A stretch of 64,000 bases of DNA from Methylorubrum salsuginis (GTDB lineage: Bacteria; Pseudomonadota; Alphaproteobacteria; Rhizobiales; Beijerinckiaceae). Made by a program: the position numbers and the translations under genes. The stretch is from contig NZ_FOSV01000019.1 of the NCBI RefSeq assembly GCF_900114375.1, positions 36,033 to 100,032 on the forward strand, in the 5' to 3' direction. Positions 8,603-16,647 of this stretch are shown here, piece by piece. How positions within the stretch are numbered: the stretch's first letter is position 1; the number at the start of each line of letters is the position of its first letter. The notes beneath the pieces were generated by a model that was given only the letters and a program-made list of their open reading frames with translations, had not been told where the DNA came from and did not search any database.

Positions 8603-9120
8603 ACCGGCCCCTCTCCCCGTTCTGGGCTCTCGACTGGTGGTCGGCGTGGTGGGACGCCTGGGGCTCGACGCCCTACGTCGCCCCTTTGCGCGACGCCGGC
8701 CAGGCGCCGGCCCTGGAGGCGCTCCACGCCACCGCCTTCGCCCGCCCCTGGGCCGCCCACGAATTCGAGCGGATGCTGTGCGAGCGCTCGACCGAGGCCC
8801 ATGCCCTGCGCCGTGGCGGCTCGGTGATCGGCTTCGTGCTCTCCCGCAAGGCGGCGGACGAGGCCGAGATCCTTACCATCGTGCTCGCCCCTTCCGTCCG
8901 CGGCGGCGGCCACAGCCACCGGCTCCTGCGCGAGCACATGAATGCGCTGGCCTTTTCCGGCATCCGCACGGTCCATCTCGAGGTGGACGAGGGCAACGCT
9001 CCGGCGCTCAAGCTCTACACCCGGGCCGGCTTCGTGAAGATCGGCGAGCGCAAGGGCTATTATCCCCTGCCCAACGGCAGCCGGGCGACCGCACTGACCA
9101 TGAGCGCGGCGCTCGCGTGA
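8599..9120 (+). CDS. rimI: ribosomal protein S18-alanine N-acetyltransferase
   Basis: A 173-residue GNAT acetyltransferase with an N-terminal extension of about 30 residues. The acetyl-CoA loop is the degenerate VRGGGHSHRLLREHM (about 101-115), where the usual RGxG pattern reads RGGGHS. HLEVDEGNAPALKLYTRAGF (about 126-145) is the RimI signature. It overlaps tsaB by 4 bases, the classic tsaB-rimI pair. Assigning RimI rather than a generic GNAT rests on this context plus the signature. Confidence 0.9.
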   Translation: MNRPLSPFWALDWWSAWWDAWGSTPYVAPLRDAGQAPALEALHATAFARPWAAHEFERMLCERSTEAHALRRGGSVIGFVLSRKAADEAEILTIVLAPSVRGGGHSHRLLREHMNALAFSGIRTVHLEVDEGNAPALKLYTRAGFVKIGERKGYYPLPNGSRATALTMSAALA

Positions 9121-9139
9121 TCGGCCCGATCTCCGCCCG

Positions 9140-10009
9140 ATGACCCGGCTCGGCATCGGCCTGCGGCTGGCGCTCCAGGCGCTGGCCTTCGTGCTCCTCA
9201 TTGCCCCCCAATGGTTCAGCCTGCGCTTCGGGCGCGGACGGCTCGCCGCGCGCCTCCCGGTCTGGTTCCACCGGCTGTTTCTGCGCCTGTTCTCGGTGCG
9301 GGTGACGCAGAGCGGCACGCCGCCGCCGCCGGGGGAACCGGCTCTGGTGTTGTCCAACCACGTGTCCTGGCTCGACATCGTCGCGCTCGGCTCGCTGCGC
9401 CCGCTCTCCTTCGTGGCGAAGTCCGAGATCGAGGGCTGGCCGGTGATCGGCACGCTGGCCAGACTCCAGCGGACGGTGTTCATCGAGCGCGCGAAGCGGG
9501 CGGCCACGGCCTCCGTCAACGCCACCGTCGGCGAGCGGCTCGCCAACGGCGACCTGATCGTGCTGTTCGCCGAGGGCACCACGGGAGACGGGCTGCACCT
9601 GCTGCCGTTCCGCTCCTCGCTCGTCGGGGCCGCCCGCGCGGCGCTCGCCGCCGAGACCGGGGGGCTCGCCCGCATCCGGCTGCAGCCGCTGGCGTTGAGC
9701 TATGTCCGCCGCAACGGCCTGCCGGTGACGCGGGCCGAGCGTCCCGAGATCGCGTGGTACGGCGACATGGAACTGGCGCCCCATCTCGGTCTGTTTGCGA
9801 CCCGCGGGCCCATCGACGTCCACGTCGCCTGGGGTCCGCCGATCGCCTTCGACGCCGCCACGGACCGCAAGCAGGCCACCGCCCAGGCCGAGGCGGCGGT
9901 GCGGCGGGCGTTGCGCGAGACGCGGGGCGGGATGGGTCCGGTGCGGCCCGCGACGGCGCCGGCGCACGAGGGGGCGGACGTGTCGGCGCCGGGGATCGCG
10001 GCGGTGTAG
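9140..10009 (+). CDS. 1-acyl-sn-glycerol-3-phosphate acyltransferase (PlsC-type)
   Basis: A 289-residue membrane acyltransferase: hydrophobic N-terminus (about 6-24), HX4D motif in SNHVSWLDIVAL (about residue 72), substrate-binding region VFIERAKR, and the EGT motif in LFAEGTTGDG (about 143-152). It acylates lysophosphatidic acid, or possibly ornithine lipid precursors, at the inner membrane. It starts 19 bases after rimI, so it belongs to the tsaB-rimI unit. The C-terminal 30 residues are low-complexity. Confidence 0.9.
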   Translation: MTRLGIGLRLALQALAFVLLIAPQWFSLRFGRGRLAARLPVWFHRLFLRLFSVRVTQSGTPPPPGEPALVLSNHVSWLDIVALGSLRPLSFVAKSEIEGWPVIGTLARLQRTVFIERAKRAATASVNATVGERLANGDLIVLFAEGTTGDGLHLLPFRSSLVGAARAALAAETGGLARIRLQPLALSYVRRNGLPVTRAERPEIAWYGDMELAPHLGLFATRGPIDVHVAWGPPIAFDAATDRKQATAQAEAAVRRALRETRGGMGPVRPATAPAHEGADVSAPGIAAV

Positions 10010-10027
10010 CGGTTTGCCGGTGCGGCC

Positions 10028-10468
10028 TCAGCCCGCCACCGGAAACGTCGCCGCCTGTCCGTGGGTCACGCCCGCCTCGTCCACGAGTTGCCACACGATG
10101 CCGTCGGTGATCGGGAAGCGCCGGCCCGATTTGGCGATGCGGATGCCGCTGTAATCCGCCACGAACCCGTCGCGGGCGACGGCGTCGAGCAGGCGCTGGC
10201 GCTCGGCCCGCTCCGGCGCCTCCGCCGAGAACCGCGAGGGTAGGCCGACGATCTCGTCCCAGTCGTAGCCGAAGGCGGCCTGCGCCGCCCGGTTGGCGTA
10301 GACGAACAGCGGGTCGGCGGACGTGTCGTGGGCCAACACCGCGAAGGGCGCCTCCGCGTAGAGCCAATCCGGCCCGAGCCCCGGCTCGGCGACGAGCGGG
10401 CGGCCGACGAGGCGCCGGAAGCTGCCGGTCAGCAGGTTGAAGAAGTGAAAATCGCTTCGCCGATTCAT
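10028..10468 (-). CDS. MEKHLA (PAS-like) domain protein
   Basis: A 146-residue protein from the ATG giving MNRRSDFHFF; a GTG at 10525 would add 19 residues of doubtful character. The sequence matches the MEKHLA domain, a PAS-related sensor fold: FNLLTGSFRRLVGRPL (about 9-24), DPLFVYANRAAQAAFGYDWDEIVGLPS (about 52-78), ERQRLLDAV and IRIAKSGRRFPI. No output domain is attached. Family members are often found near stress or transport genes but have no established biochemical role. It is convergent with plsC, 18 bases apart. Confidence 0.8.
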   Translation of the reverse strand: MNRRSDFHFFNLLTGSFRRLVGRPLVAEPGLGPDWLYAEAPFAVLAHDTSADPLFVYANRAAQAAFGYDWDEIVGLPSRFSAEAPERAERQRLLDAVARDGFVADYSGIRIAKSGRRFPITDGIVWQLVDEAGVTHGQAATFPVAG

Positions 10469-10573
10469 GAGGACTTTACCCTCCCACCTCGAAAGCCCGC
10501 CAACACTGCGCGCTGCAATTGACACGATCTGAAGCGCCTGCGATCACAGCGTGTATCAGGTCGGAATATTTCA

Positions 10574-11143
10574 ATGACAGAGAAGCCCCTGGCGATTTAT
10601 CGCCCGGTTTTCGTCCTGTGGGTTGCTCTGTTGCACCAGCTACCCTGGCAATTGTTCTTCACCTTTGCCGTCGGCGTTCCGCTCATCGACATTTTCGCAA
10701 AACCAGTTCGGTCTTTGCTCGGCAAGCCAACGACACTGTGGGACGTTTTTCTGCCATATATCATCATGTTCTGCCTGATTTTTATCCTGTATCCGATCGT
10801 CGTCTGCATAGCGCGGGCGATGAACTATCGGACGACGGTCTACCGCGTCTATGCTGATCGCCTCGAGATCGAGGAAGGCTTTCTCACCATTCATGCCAAG
10901 CGGCTGATGTTCCGCGACGTGCGCGAGGTGTCGCTGCGGCGCGGCGTGCTTCAGCGCGGCGCCGGCCTGGGCTCCGTCTATCTCGCCACGCAGGCCACGG
11001 GGAACAGTCCGTCGTGGAATCCCTACGCCCAGTTCGGCATGGGCAGCACCTTCGGCAGCGGCGCGCTGATCCGGGACATCCCGGAGGCGGGCGAAGCCTA
11101 CGAGCGCCTGCGCGGCCTCATGGACGCGGCCCGCCGCGATTGA
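10574..11143 (+). CDS. membrane protein with bacterial PH-like domain
   Basis: A 189-residue protein with two membrane segments (about 12-33 and 58-82) followed by a cytoplasmic PH-like domain (about 85-185: TTVYRVYADRLEIEEGFLT, RDVREVSLRRGVLQRGAGLGSVYLAT), the arrangement of YdbS/YdbT-type proteins. Function is unknown. Its first 280 bases are visibly more AT-rich and use rarer codons (ttt, att, tat) than its neighbours, while the 3' half is typical, which may reflect membrane-segment codon bias or an older insertion. Confidence 0.8.
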   Translation: MTEKPLAIYRPVFVLWVALLHQLPWQLFFTFAVGVPLIDIFAKPVRSLLGKPTTLWDVFLPYIIMFCLIFILYPIVVCIARAMNYRTTVYRVYADRLEIEEGFLTIHAKRLMFRDVREVSLRRGVLQRGAGLGSVYLATQATGNSPSWNPYAQFGMGSTFGSGALIRDIPEAGEAYERLRGLMDAARRD

Positions 11144-11195
11144 CGCCGCGACGGCTTCCGAGAAATATGTTAGGCGCACCGGAACATTCGAACCG

Positions 11196-12584
11196 ATGAG
11201 TGGCAGTCCTGCGGCTCCGTGCCGGCTGCCTCGGGATGCGATCTTGAAGAAAGCCTACGTCAAGTCCTACGGCTGTCAGATGAACGCCTACGACGCCGGC
11301 CGGATGGCCGACGTGCTGGCGGCCGAGGGGTACAGCGCCACCGAGGCGGTGGAGGAGGCCGACATCGTCGTCCTCAACACCTGCCACATCCGCGAGAAGG
11401 CCGCCGAGAAGGTTTATTCCGAGCTTGGGCGGCTGCGCGTGCTGAAAGGCGAGCGGGCGGAAGCCGGCCGGGAGACGAAGATCGTCGTGGCGGGCTGCGT
11501 CGCGCAGGCCGAGGGACGCGAGATCCTTTCGCGCGCGCCGGCCGTGGACGTGGTGGTGGGCCCGCAGAGCTACCATCGACTGCCCGACCTGCTGCGCCGC
11601 TCCCGCGAGGGCCGCGTCGTCGACACCGAATTCCCGCTGGAGGACAAGTTCGACCACCTTCCGGCGCGGCGCAATCGCGGCGTCACCGGCTTCCTCACGG
11701 TGCAGGAGGGCTGCGACAAGTTCTGCGCCTTCTGCGTGGTGCCCTATACCCGCGGCGCCGAGGTGTCGCGTTCGGTCGCGGCGGTGGTCGAGGAGGCGCG
11801 CCGCCTCGTCGCCGACGGAGTGCGCGAGATCACGCTGATCGGCCAGAACGTCAACGCCTATCACGGCGACGGCGCCGACGGCGCGCCCGCGACCCTGGGC
11901 ATCCTGATGGACGCGCTGGCGCAGGTGCCGGGCCTCTTGCGCCTGCGCTACACCACCAGCCACCCCAACGACTTCGCCGACGATCTCATCGCCGCCCACG
12001 CCCACAACCCGCTGGTGATGCCCTACCTGCATCTGCCGGTGCAGTCGGGTTCCGACCGCATCCTGCACGCGATGAACCGGCGCCATACCGGCGACGCCTA
12101 TCGCCGGCTGATCGCGCGCATCCGCGACGCGCGCCCCGACATCGCCCTGTCCTCGGACTTCATCGTCGGCTTCCCCGGCGAGACCGACGCCGACTTTGCC
12201 GAGACCATGCGGCTCGTGTCCGACATCGGCTTCGCCGCCGCCTTCTCGTTCAAGTACAGCCCCCGCGCCGGCACGCCCGCGGCCGAGCGCGAGGACGCGG
12301 TGCCGGAGAGCGTGAAGACCGAGCGGCTGGCGGAACTGCAAAAGCTCCTCGACGCCCAGCGCCACGCCTTCAACGAGGCCGCGGTCGGGACCGTCGCCGA
12401 GATTCTGGTCGAGAAGGTCGGACGTCATCCGGGGCAGGTCGCGGGCAAGACGCCGCATCTCCAGGCGGTACAGTTCGACGCACCCGCCTCCACCATCGGG
12501 ACATTGGTGCCCGTGCGGATCGTGCGTTCGGGCTCGAACAGCCTGTTCGGGGAGAGGTTGCCCGATGCGGCCGCCGCCGCATGA
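11196..12584 (+). CDS. miaB: tRNA-2-methylthio-N6-dimethylallyladenosine synthase
   Basis: A 462-residue radical-SAM methylthiotransferase: UPF0004 N-terminal domain (KSYGCQMNAYDAGRM, LNTCHIREKAAEKV, VAGCVAQAEG, giving three cluster cysteines), radical SAM cluster QEGCDKFCAFCVVPYTRG (about residue 168) and a C-terminal TRAM domain (about 385-450). It adds the 2-methylthio group to i6A37 in tRNAs reading UNN codons. The ATG at 11196 is used; an in-frame TTG 16 codons later would begin directly at the conserved KKAYVKSYGCQ. Confidence 0.97.
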   Translation: MSGSPAAPCRLPRDAILKKAYVKSYGCQMNAYDAGRMADVLAAEGYSATEAVEEADIVVLNTCHIREKAAEKVYSELGRLRVLKGERAEAGRETKIVVAGCVAQAEGREILSRAPAVDVVVGPQSYHRLPDLLRRSREGRVVDTEFPLEDKFDHLPARRNRGVTGFLTVQEGCDKFCAFCVVPYTRGAEVSRSVAAVVEEARRLVADGVREITLIGQNVNAYHGDGADGAPATLGILMDALAQVPGLLRLRYTTSHPNDFADDLIAAHAHNPLVMPYLHLPVQSGSDRILHAMNRRHTGDAYRRLIARIRDARPDIALSSDFIVGFPGETDADFAETMRLVSDIGFAAAFSFKYSPRAGTPAAEREDAVPESVKTERLAELQKLLDAQRHAFNEAAVGTVAEILVEKVGRHPGQVAGKTPHLQAVQFDAPASTIGTLVPVRIVRSGSNSLFGERLPDAAAAA

Positions 12585-12620
12585 CCTATATAGGAATGCA
12601 CCGAGGCAGGAATCTTCTTT

Positions 12621-13727
12621 GTGCCGATTGACGTTGCGTCCGCCCGCGGCCCCGCCGGCCGCGGCAAAAGCTCCTCCGCCGGGCGCCCCGGCCTCGCCGA
12701 GACCGTCGAGGTCTCGCTGACCTTCGACGACAACCGCCTCGCCAGCCTGGTCTTCGGCCAGTACGACCAGAACGTCGCGCATATCGAGCGGCGGCTCGGC
12801 ATCACCGGCACGGCGCTCGGTAACCACCTCGTGCTCAAAGGAGCGCCCGACGCGGCGGAAAAGGCCCGGCGGGTGTTCGAGCGGCTCTATGTCCGCGTCC
12901 AGAAGGGCGGTACGACCCTGACCGTCGGCGACGTGGACGGGGTGATCCAGGAGGTCACCGTTCAGGGCAACCTGTTCCCGTCCGCCGAGATCGCCGCCGA
13001 TCCGGGCCGCGAGCATTTCGAGCAGATCGCCACCCGCAAGCGCGGCGCCGTGCGCGCCCGCAACGCGGCGCAGAGCGAGTACATCAAGCTCTTACGCGCG
13101 AACGAGCTGGTCTTCGCCGAAGGTCCCGCCGGCACCGGCAAGACTTGGCTCGCGGTGGGCCACGCCGTCTCGCTGCTGGAGCAGGGCCATGCCGAGCGGC
13201 TGATCCTGTCGCGCCCGGCGGTCGAGGCCGGTGAGCGCCTCGGCTTCCTGCCGGGCGACATGCGCGAGAAGGTCGATCCGTATCTGCGGCCGATCTACGA
13301 CGCGCTCTACGACTTCATGGAGGCCCGCCACGTCGATCGCGGCCTGCAGACCGGCATCATCGAGATCGCCCCGCTGGCCTTCATGCGCGGGCGTACCCTG
13401 ACCAACGCCGTCGTGCTGCTCGACGAGGCGCAGAACACCACCTCGATGCAGATGAAGATGTTCCTGACGCGATTGGGCGAGAACTCGCGCATGATCATCA
13501 CCGGCGATCCGAGCCAGATCGATCTGCCGCCGGGCCAGAAATCGGGGCTCGTGGAGGCGGTCAACGTGCTCGACGGCGTCGAGGGCATCGGCCGGGTGCG
13601 CTTCCGCGACGTGGACGTGGTCCGCCACGATCTCGTGCGCCGCATCGTGACGGCCTACGAGAAGGCCGCCCATGGCGAGGGCGAGCACGACCGAAACCCG
13701 AACCCGCGGCGTCGGCCGCTGGCGTAG
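12621..13727 (+). CDS. PhoH family ATPase
   Basis: A 368-residue P-loop protein starting at GTG. An N-terminal KH-like region (about 35-130) precedes the PhoH ATPase core with Walker A GPAGTGKTWLAVG (about 170) and Walker B VVLLDEAQNTT (about 266). PhoH-like proteins are linked to RNA metabolism. In most alphaproteobacteria miaB-phoH continues into ybeY, corC and lnt; here the next plus-strand gene of any kind is phaC, 2.9 kb away. Confidence 0.95.
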   Translation: MPIDVASARGPAGRGKSSSAGRPGLAETVEVSLTFDDNRLASLVFGQYDQNVAHIERRLGITGTALGNHLVLKGAPDAAEKARRVFERLYVRVQKGGTTLTVGDVDGVIQEVTVQGNLFPSAEIAADPGREHFEQIATRKRGAVRARNAAQSEYIKLLRANELVFAEGPAGTGKTWLAVGHAVSLLEQGHAERLILSRPAVEAGERLGFLPGDMREKVDPYLRPIYDALYDFMEARHVDRGLQTGIIEIAPLAFMRGRTLTNAVVLLDEAQNTTSMQMKMFLTRLGENSRMIITGDPSQIDLPPGQKSGLVEAVNVLDGVEGIGRVRFRDVDVVRHDLVRRIVTAYEKAAHGEGEHDRNPNPRRRPLA

Positions 13728-13789
13728 GGTCCTCGTCGGGTCTCGCCCCGCGACGATCGCGCAAGGCGAGACCGGCGTACCCCGAGAGA

Positions 13790-14137
13790 TCAGCGCAGCG
13801 GCGGCGAGCGGTAGGCCGGGGCCAGCATGTAGGTCTCGGAGTTCCGGCGCGGGCCCTGCGGCGTCAGAACTTTCATGTCGTTGTAGTAGTCGTTGCCGGT
13901 GACGCCGAAGCTGCCGCCGTTCATCACGGTCGGGACCGGCACGGCGCCGATGGCGCGCAGATCACGACCGTCCGTGCTCATCGGCGGGCCGGCGAAGCGG
14001 CTGGTGTCGGGATCGGGCTGGAGCACCTGCGGTCCGGTCCGCTCGCCGTAGCGGAGGTCGCCCACGCCCTGGGCGAGGGCGGTGTCGGCGATCGTCAAAC
14101 CGAGCAGGGCGGCGAGGACGAGGCGGGTATGGGCCAC
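13790..14137 (-). CDS. small secreted hypothetical protein
   Basis: The frame is open to 14230, but a GTG at 14137 has GGAG 6 bases upstream and begins a good signal peptide (VAHTRLVLAALLGLTIADTA, cleavage after ALA), giving 115 residues. The mature part is Pro/Gly/Thr-rich (DPDTSRFAGPPMSTDGRDL, GNDYYNDMKVLTPQGP) with no recognised domain. It is likely periplasmic. The next minus-strand gene upstream is the small lipoprotein at 14245-14460. Confidence 0.65.
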   Translation of the reverse strand: MAHTRLVLAALLGLTIADTALAQGVGDLRYGERTGPQVLQPDPDTSRFAGPPMSTDGRDLRAIGAVPVPTVMNGGSFGVTGNDYYNDMKVLTPQGPRRNSETYMLAPAYRSPPLR

Positions 14138-14244
14138 GGGTGGCTCCTTCACGAAGGGCGTCTGTTTCGGCTCCCCGCCGTGGCGGGAGGGCGCTGTCTG
14201 TCGGCTTCGATCAAGTCTGAGATGTGACAAGGAAGGCTTTACGT

Positions 14245-14460
14245 TCAGCCCTTCGACTGGAGCACCGTGCGGCGCTCGCGCAGGCGCGGCTCGCAGCCGG
14301 TCTGGTAGGCGTTCAGGACGAGAGGCTTCGTCGTGCAGTCATAGGCCTCATCGGGCGAGGGCGCGGGCACGGGGTCGCGGGCCACGATCGGGTGCGGGGC
14401 GCAGGCGCCGGTTGCGGCGCCGGCGAGCGCCAGGGCGGCGAAGAGCTTCAGGCGGCGCAT
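14245..14460 (-). CDS. small lipoprotein-like protein
   Basis: A 71-residue protein with the start of a lipoprotein (MRRLKLFAALALAGAATGAC, lipobox ATGAC, lipidation at Cys20). The mature part has two further cysteines (YDCTTKPL, TGCEPRL) that could form a disulfide. Function is unknown. It is on the same strand as, and 107 bases upstream of, the secreted protein at 13790-14137. Confidence 0.6.
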   Translation of the reverse strand: MRRLKLFAALALAGAATGACAPHPIVARDPVPAPSPDEAYDCTTKPLVLNAYQTGCEPRLRERRTVLQSKG

Positions 14461-14699
14461 GCGAATCCTCGGGGCACAGACCGGCCGCCGGATCGGAACC
14501 CTGCGGCGGAACGGGAGAAGACCCTGCGGACGGCGAGGCCCACTGACAAGCTTCCCCGGAGGCTCGCGCGGGGAGCGGGGCGCGATTGCGGGGGGCTGTC
14601 GCCCCGCCGCAACATTTTCGGCCGACCGCCCGCATCACAACGGCATGACGGCGGACGCGGCCTCCGGCTTAACGCGGGGGCCGCGCAACCCAGAAGGAA

Positions 14700-15920
14700 T
14701 CAAACCGCCTTCTGCATCGGCACGACGTTGTGCAGCGTGCGGTCTGAGTTGTCGAAGAACCGGCGGACGTTGCGCGCCGCCTGCCGGATCCGCTGCTCGT
14801 TCTCGACGAGCGCGATGCGGACGTAATCGTCGCCGTGCTCGCCGAAGCCGATGCCCGGCGCCACCGCCACGTCGGACTTCTCCAGCAGGAGCTTGGAGAA
14901 TTCCAGGCTGCCGAGCGGCCGGTACTTCTCGGGAATCGGCACCCAGGCGAACATGGAGGCCTGCGGCACCGGCAGCTTCCAGCCGGCCTTGCCGAACGAT
15001 TCGATCAGCGCGTCGCGGCGCTTCTTGTAGGTGGCCCGCATCTCCTGGATGCAATCGTCCGGTCCGTTCAGCGCGGCGGTGGCCGCCACCTGGATCGGCG
15101 TGAAGGCGCCGTAATCGAGGTAGGACTTCACCCGCGTCAGCGCCGCAAGCAGGCGCTCGTTGCCGACCGCGAAACCCATGCGCCAGCCGGCCATGGAGAA
15201 GGTCTTCGAGAGCGAAGTGAATTCCACCGTCACGTCGATGGCGCCCGGCACCTGCAGCACGGAGGGCGGCGGGTCGTTGTCGTCGAAATAGACCTCGGCG
15301 TAGGCGAGATCCGACAGCAGGATCAGCTCGTGCTTCTTCGCGAACGCGACGAGGTCGCGGTAGAAATCGAGGCCCGCGACATAGGCCGTCGGGTTCGAGG
15401 GATAGCAGACCACGAGCGCGACCGGCTTCGGGATCGAATGCGCCACGGCCTTCTCCAGGGCCGGGAACATCGCCGGGGTCGGCTCGGCCGGAACGGAGCG
15501 GATCACGCCGCCCGCCATCAGGAAGCCGAAGGCGTGGATCGGGTAGCTCGGGTTGGGCACGAGCACCACGTCGCCCGGCGCGGTGATCGCCTGGGCCATG
15601 TTGGCGAAGCCTTCCTTGGAGCCGAGCGTCGCCACGACCTGCGTGTCGGGGTTCAGGCTCACGCCGAAGCGGCGCTGGTAGTAATTGGCCTGGGCCCGGC
15701 GCAGGCCGGCGATGCCCTTGGAGGCCGAGTAGCGGTCGGTGCGCGGCTTGCCCGCGGTCTCGACCAGCTTCTCGATGACGTGGCGCGGCGCGTCGAGATC
15801 CGGGTTGCCCATGCCGAGATCGATGATGTCGGCGCCCTGGGCTCGGGCGGCGGCCTTGATCCGGTTCACCTGCTCGAAGACGTAAGGCGGAAGGCGCTTG
15901 ATGCGGTGGAAATCGGTCAT
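14700..15920 (-). CDS. PLP-dependent class I/II aminotransferase (AlaC / LL-DAP aminotransferase type)
   Basis: 406 residues from the ATG giving MTDFHRIKRLPPYVFEQVN; the 29-codon extension to 16007 is not supported. Fold-type I features: IDLGMGNPDLDAP (35-47), TDRYSASKGIAGLRRA, VCYPSNPTAYVA, LSDLAYAEVYFDD, and the PLP lysine in SLSKTFSMAGWRMGF (about 235-249). Orthologues in Methylobacterium are usually named LL-diaminopimelate aminotransferase or alanine transaminase; sequence alone does not choose between them. It is monocistronic. Confidence 0.92.
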   Translation of the reverse strand: MTDFHRIKRLPPYVFEQVNRIKAAARAQGADIIDLGMGNPDLDAPRHVIEKLVETAGKPRTDRYSASKGIAGLRRAQANYYQRRFGVSLNPDTQVVATLGSKEGFANMAQAITAPGDVVLVPNPSYPIHAFGFLMAGGVIRSVPAEPTPAMFPALEKAVAHSIPKPVALVVCYPSNPTAYVAGLDFYRDLVAFAKKHELILLSDLAYAEVYFDDNDPPPSVLQVPGAIDVTVEFTSLSKTFSMAGWRMGFAVGNERLLAALTRVKSYLDYGAFTPIQVAATAALNGPDDCIQEMRATYKKRRDALIESFGKAGWKLPVPQASMFAWVPIPEKYRPLGSLEFSKLLLEKSDVAVAPGIGFGEHGDDYVRIALVENEQRIRQAARNVRRFFDNSDRTLHNVVPMQKAV

Positions 15921-15942
15921 GGCGGGTTCTGTCCGGTGTCGC

Positions 15943-15967
15943 GGAACGCTTCCCCCCGCGTGGCGTC
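15943..15967 (+). promoter_or_regulatory. weak sigma-EcfG-like promoter match
   Basis: GGAAC (15943-15947), 16-base spacer, CGTC (15964-15967): one mismatch from the GGAAC-N16-CGTT motif found exactly at nepR and phyR in this window. It points away from the aminotransferase gene and is followed about 25 bases later by an intrinsic terminator. It may be coincidental. Confidence 0.35.
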
Positions 15968-15991
15968 GGCGGCAGGGAATCGGAGTGTTTA

Positions 15992-16024
15992 CCATCGGCG
16001 CGCTCACGCGCCGATGGGTTTTTT
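15992..16024 (+). terminator. orphan intrinsic terminator, plus strand
   Basis: A perfect 11-bp stem (CCATCGGCGCG / CGCGCCGATGG) with loop CTCA is followed by GTTTTTT on the plus strand. No plus-strand gene lies between phoH (ends 13727) and phaC (starts 16648), so it must end an unannotated transcript: read-through from far upstream, an antisense RNA to the aminotransferase gene, or a short RNA starting at 15970-15975. Confidence 0.8.
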
Positions 16025-16172
16025 AGTTGGCCTCAGTCGCCGGCGCCCGCATCCGCGGGCTTAGGCTTCTCGCTCCGCTAGACGCCTCGGCGTGGCCGAG
16101 GCCGCTGCGCGGGGCGCTCTGCGCGCCCGGCCATACGGTGCTACCGCACCCTCGACCTTGATTGTGTCCCGG

Positions 16173-16520
16173 TCACTGCGGCGGCGCGAGCCCCTGCGCG
16201 GTGGCCTTGGCCGCGCTCTCGGCGGCCCGGCCCTTGGCCTCGTTGCGGCTGCGGGCGTTCTCGAGTTCGGATTGGAGCGCTTTCATCCCCTCGGCGCTGC
16301 GGGTGCGGGTGGGTCGCGGCGCCGATTCGCCGACCGGCATGTAACCGGCATCCGCCTTGCGCGAGGCGGCGACGAAATCCGGCGCCTGCGTCTCCTTCGG
16401 ACCGTAGCCCGCGCCGACGAAGGCCGCCTTCATCGGGTTGACGTCACTCGAGCAGCCGGCCGCGAGCGCCAGAACCGGCACGGCCAGGGCGACGGCGCGG
16501 AAAGTGGGGCTCACGAGCAT
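16173..16520 (-). CDS. small lipoprotein of unknown function
   Basis: 115 residues from the ATG giving MLVSPTFRAV. The signal sequence ends in a strong lipobox, ALAAGCSSD (lipid-modified Cys23). The mature part has KAAFVGAGYGPKETQAPDFV and a charged, probably helical segment (about 78-105: MKALQSELENARSRNE), followed by an Ala-rich tail. The domain is unknown. It is divergent from phaC with a 127-base shared upstream region. Confidence 0.75.
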   Translation of the reverse strand: MLVSPTFRAVALAVPVLALAAGCSSDVNPMKAAFVGAGYGPKETQAPDFVAASRKADAGYMPVGESAPRPTRTRSAEGMKALQSELENARSRNEAKGRAAESAAKATAQGLAPPQ

Positions 16521-16647
16521 GACAACGGTCTGGAAATGGGATGTGCGGACGGCGACATCTCCTGCCTGGAGCGTTAAATTGTCGGAAACGAGGCTCGTCG
16601 CGTCCCTCCGGACGGAAAGGTGAGCCGAGACGGGAGGATGGACTCGC

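Noticed and set aside
13672..13902. Small plus-strand frame overlapping the end of phoH, considered as a degraded ybeY
   Set aside because: No HxxxH-type YbeY motif or similarity could be seen; most of it is antisense to the secreted protein gene.
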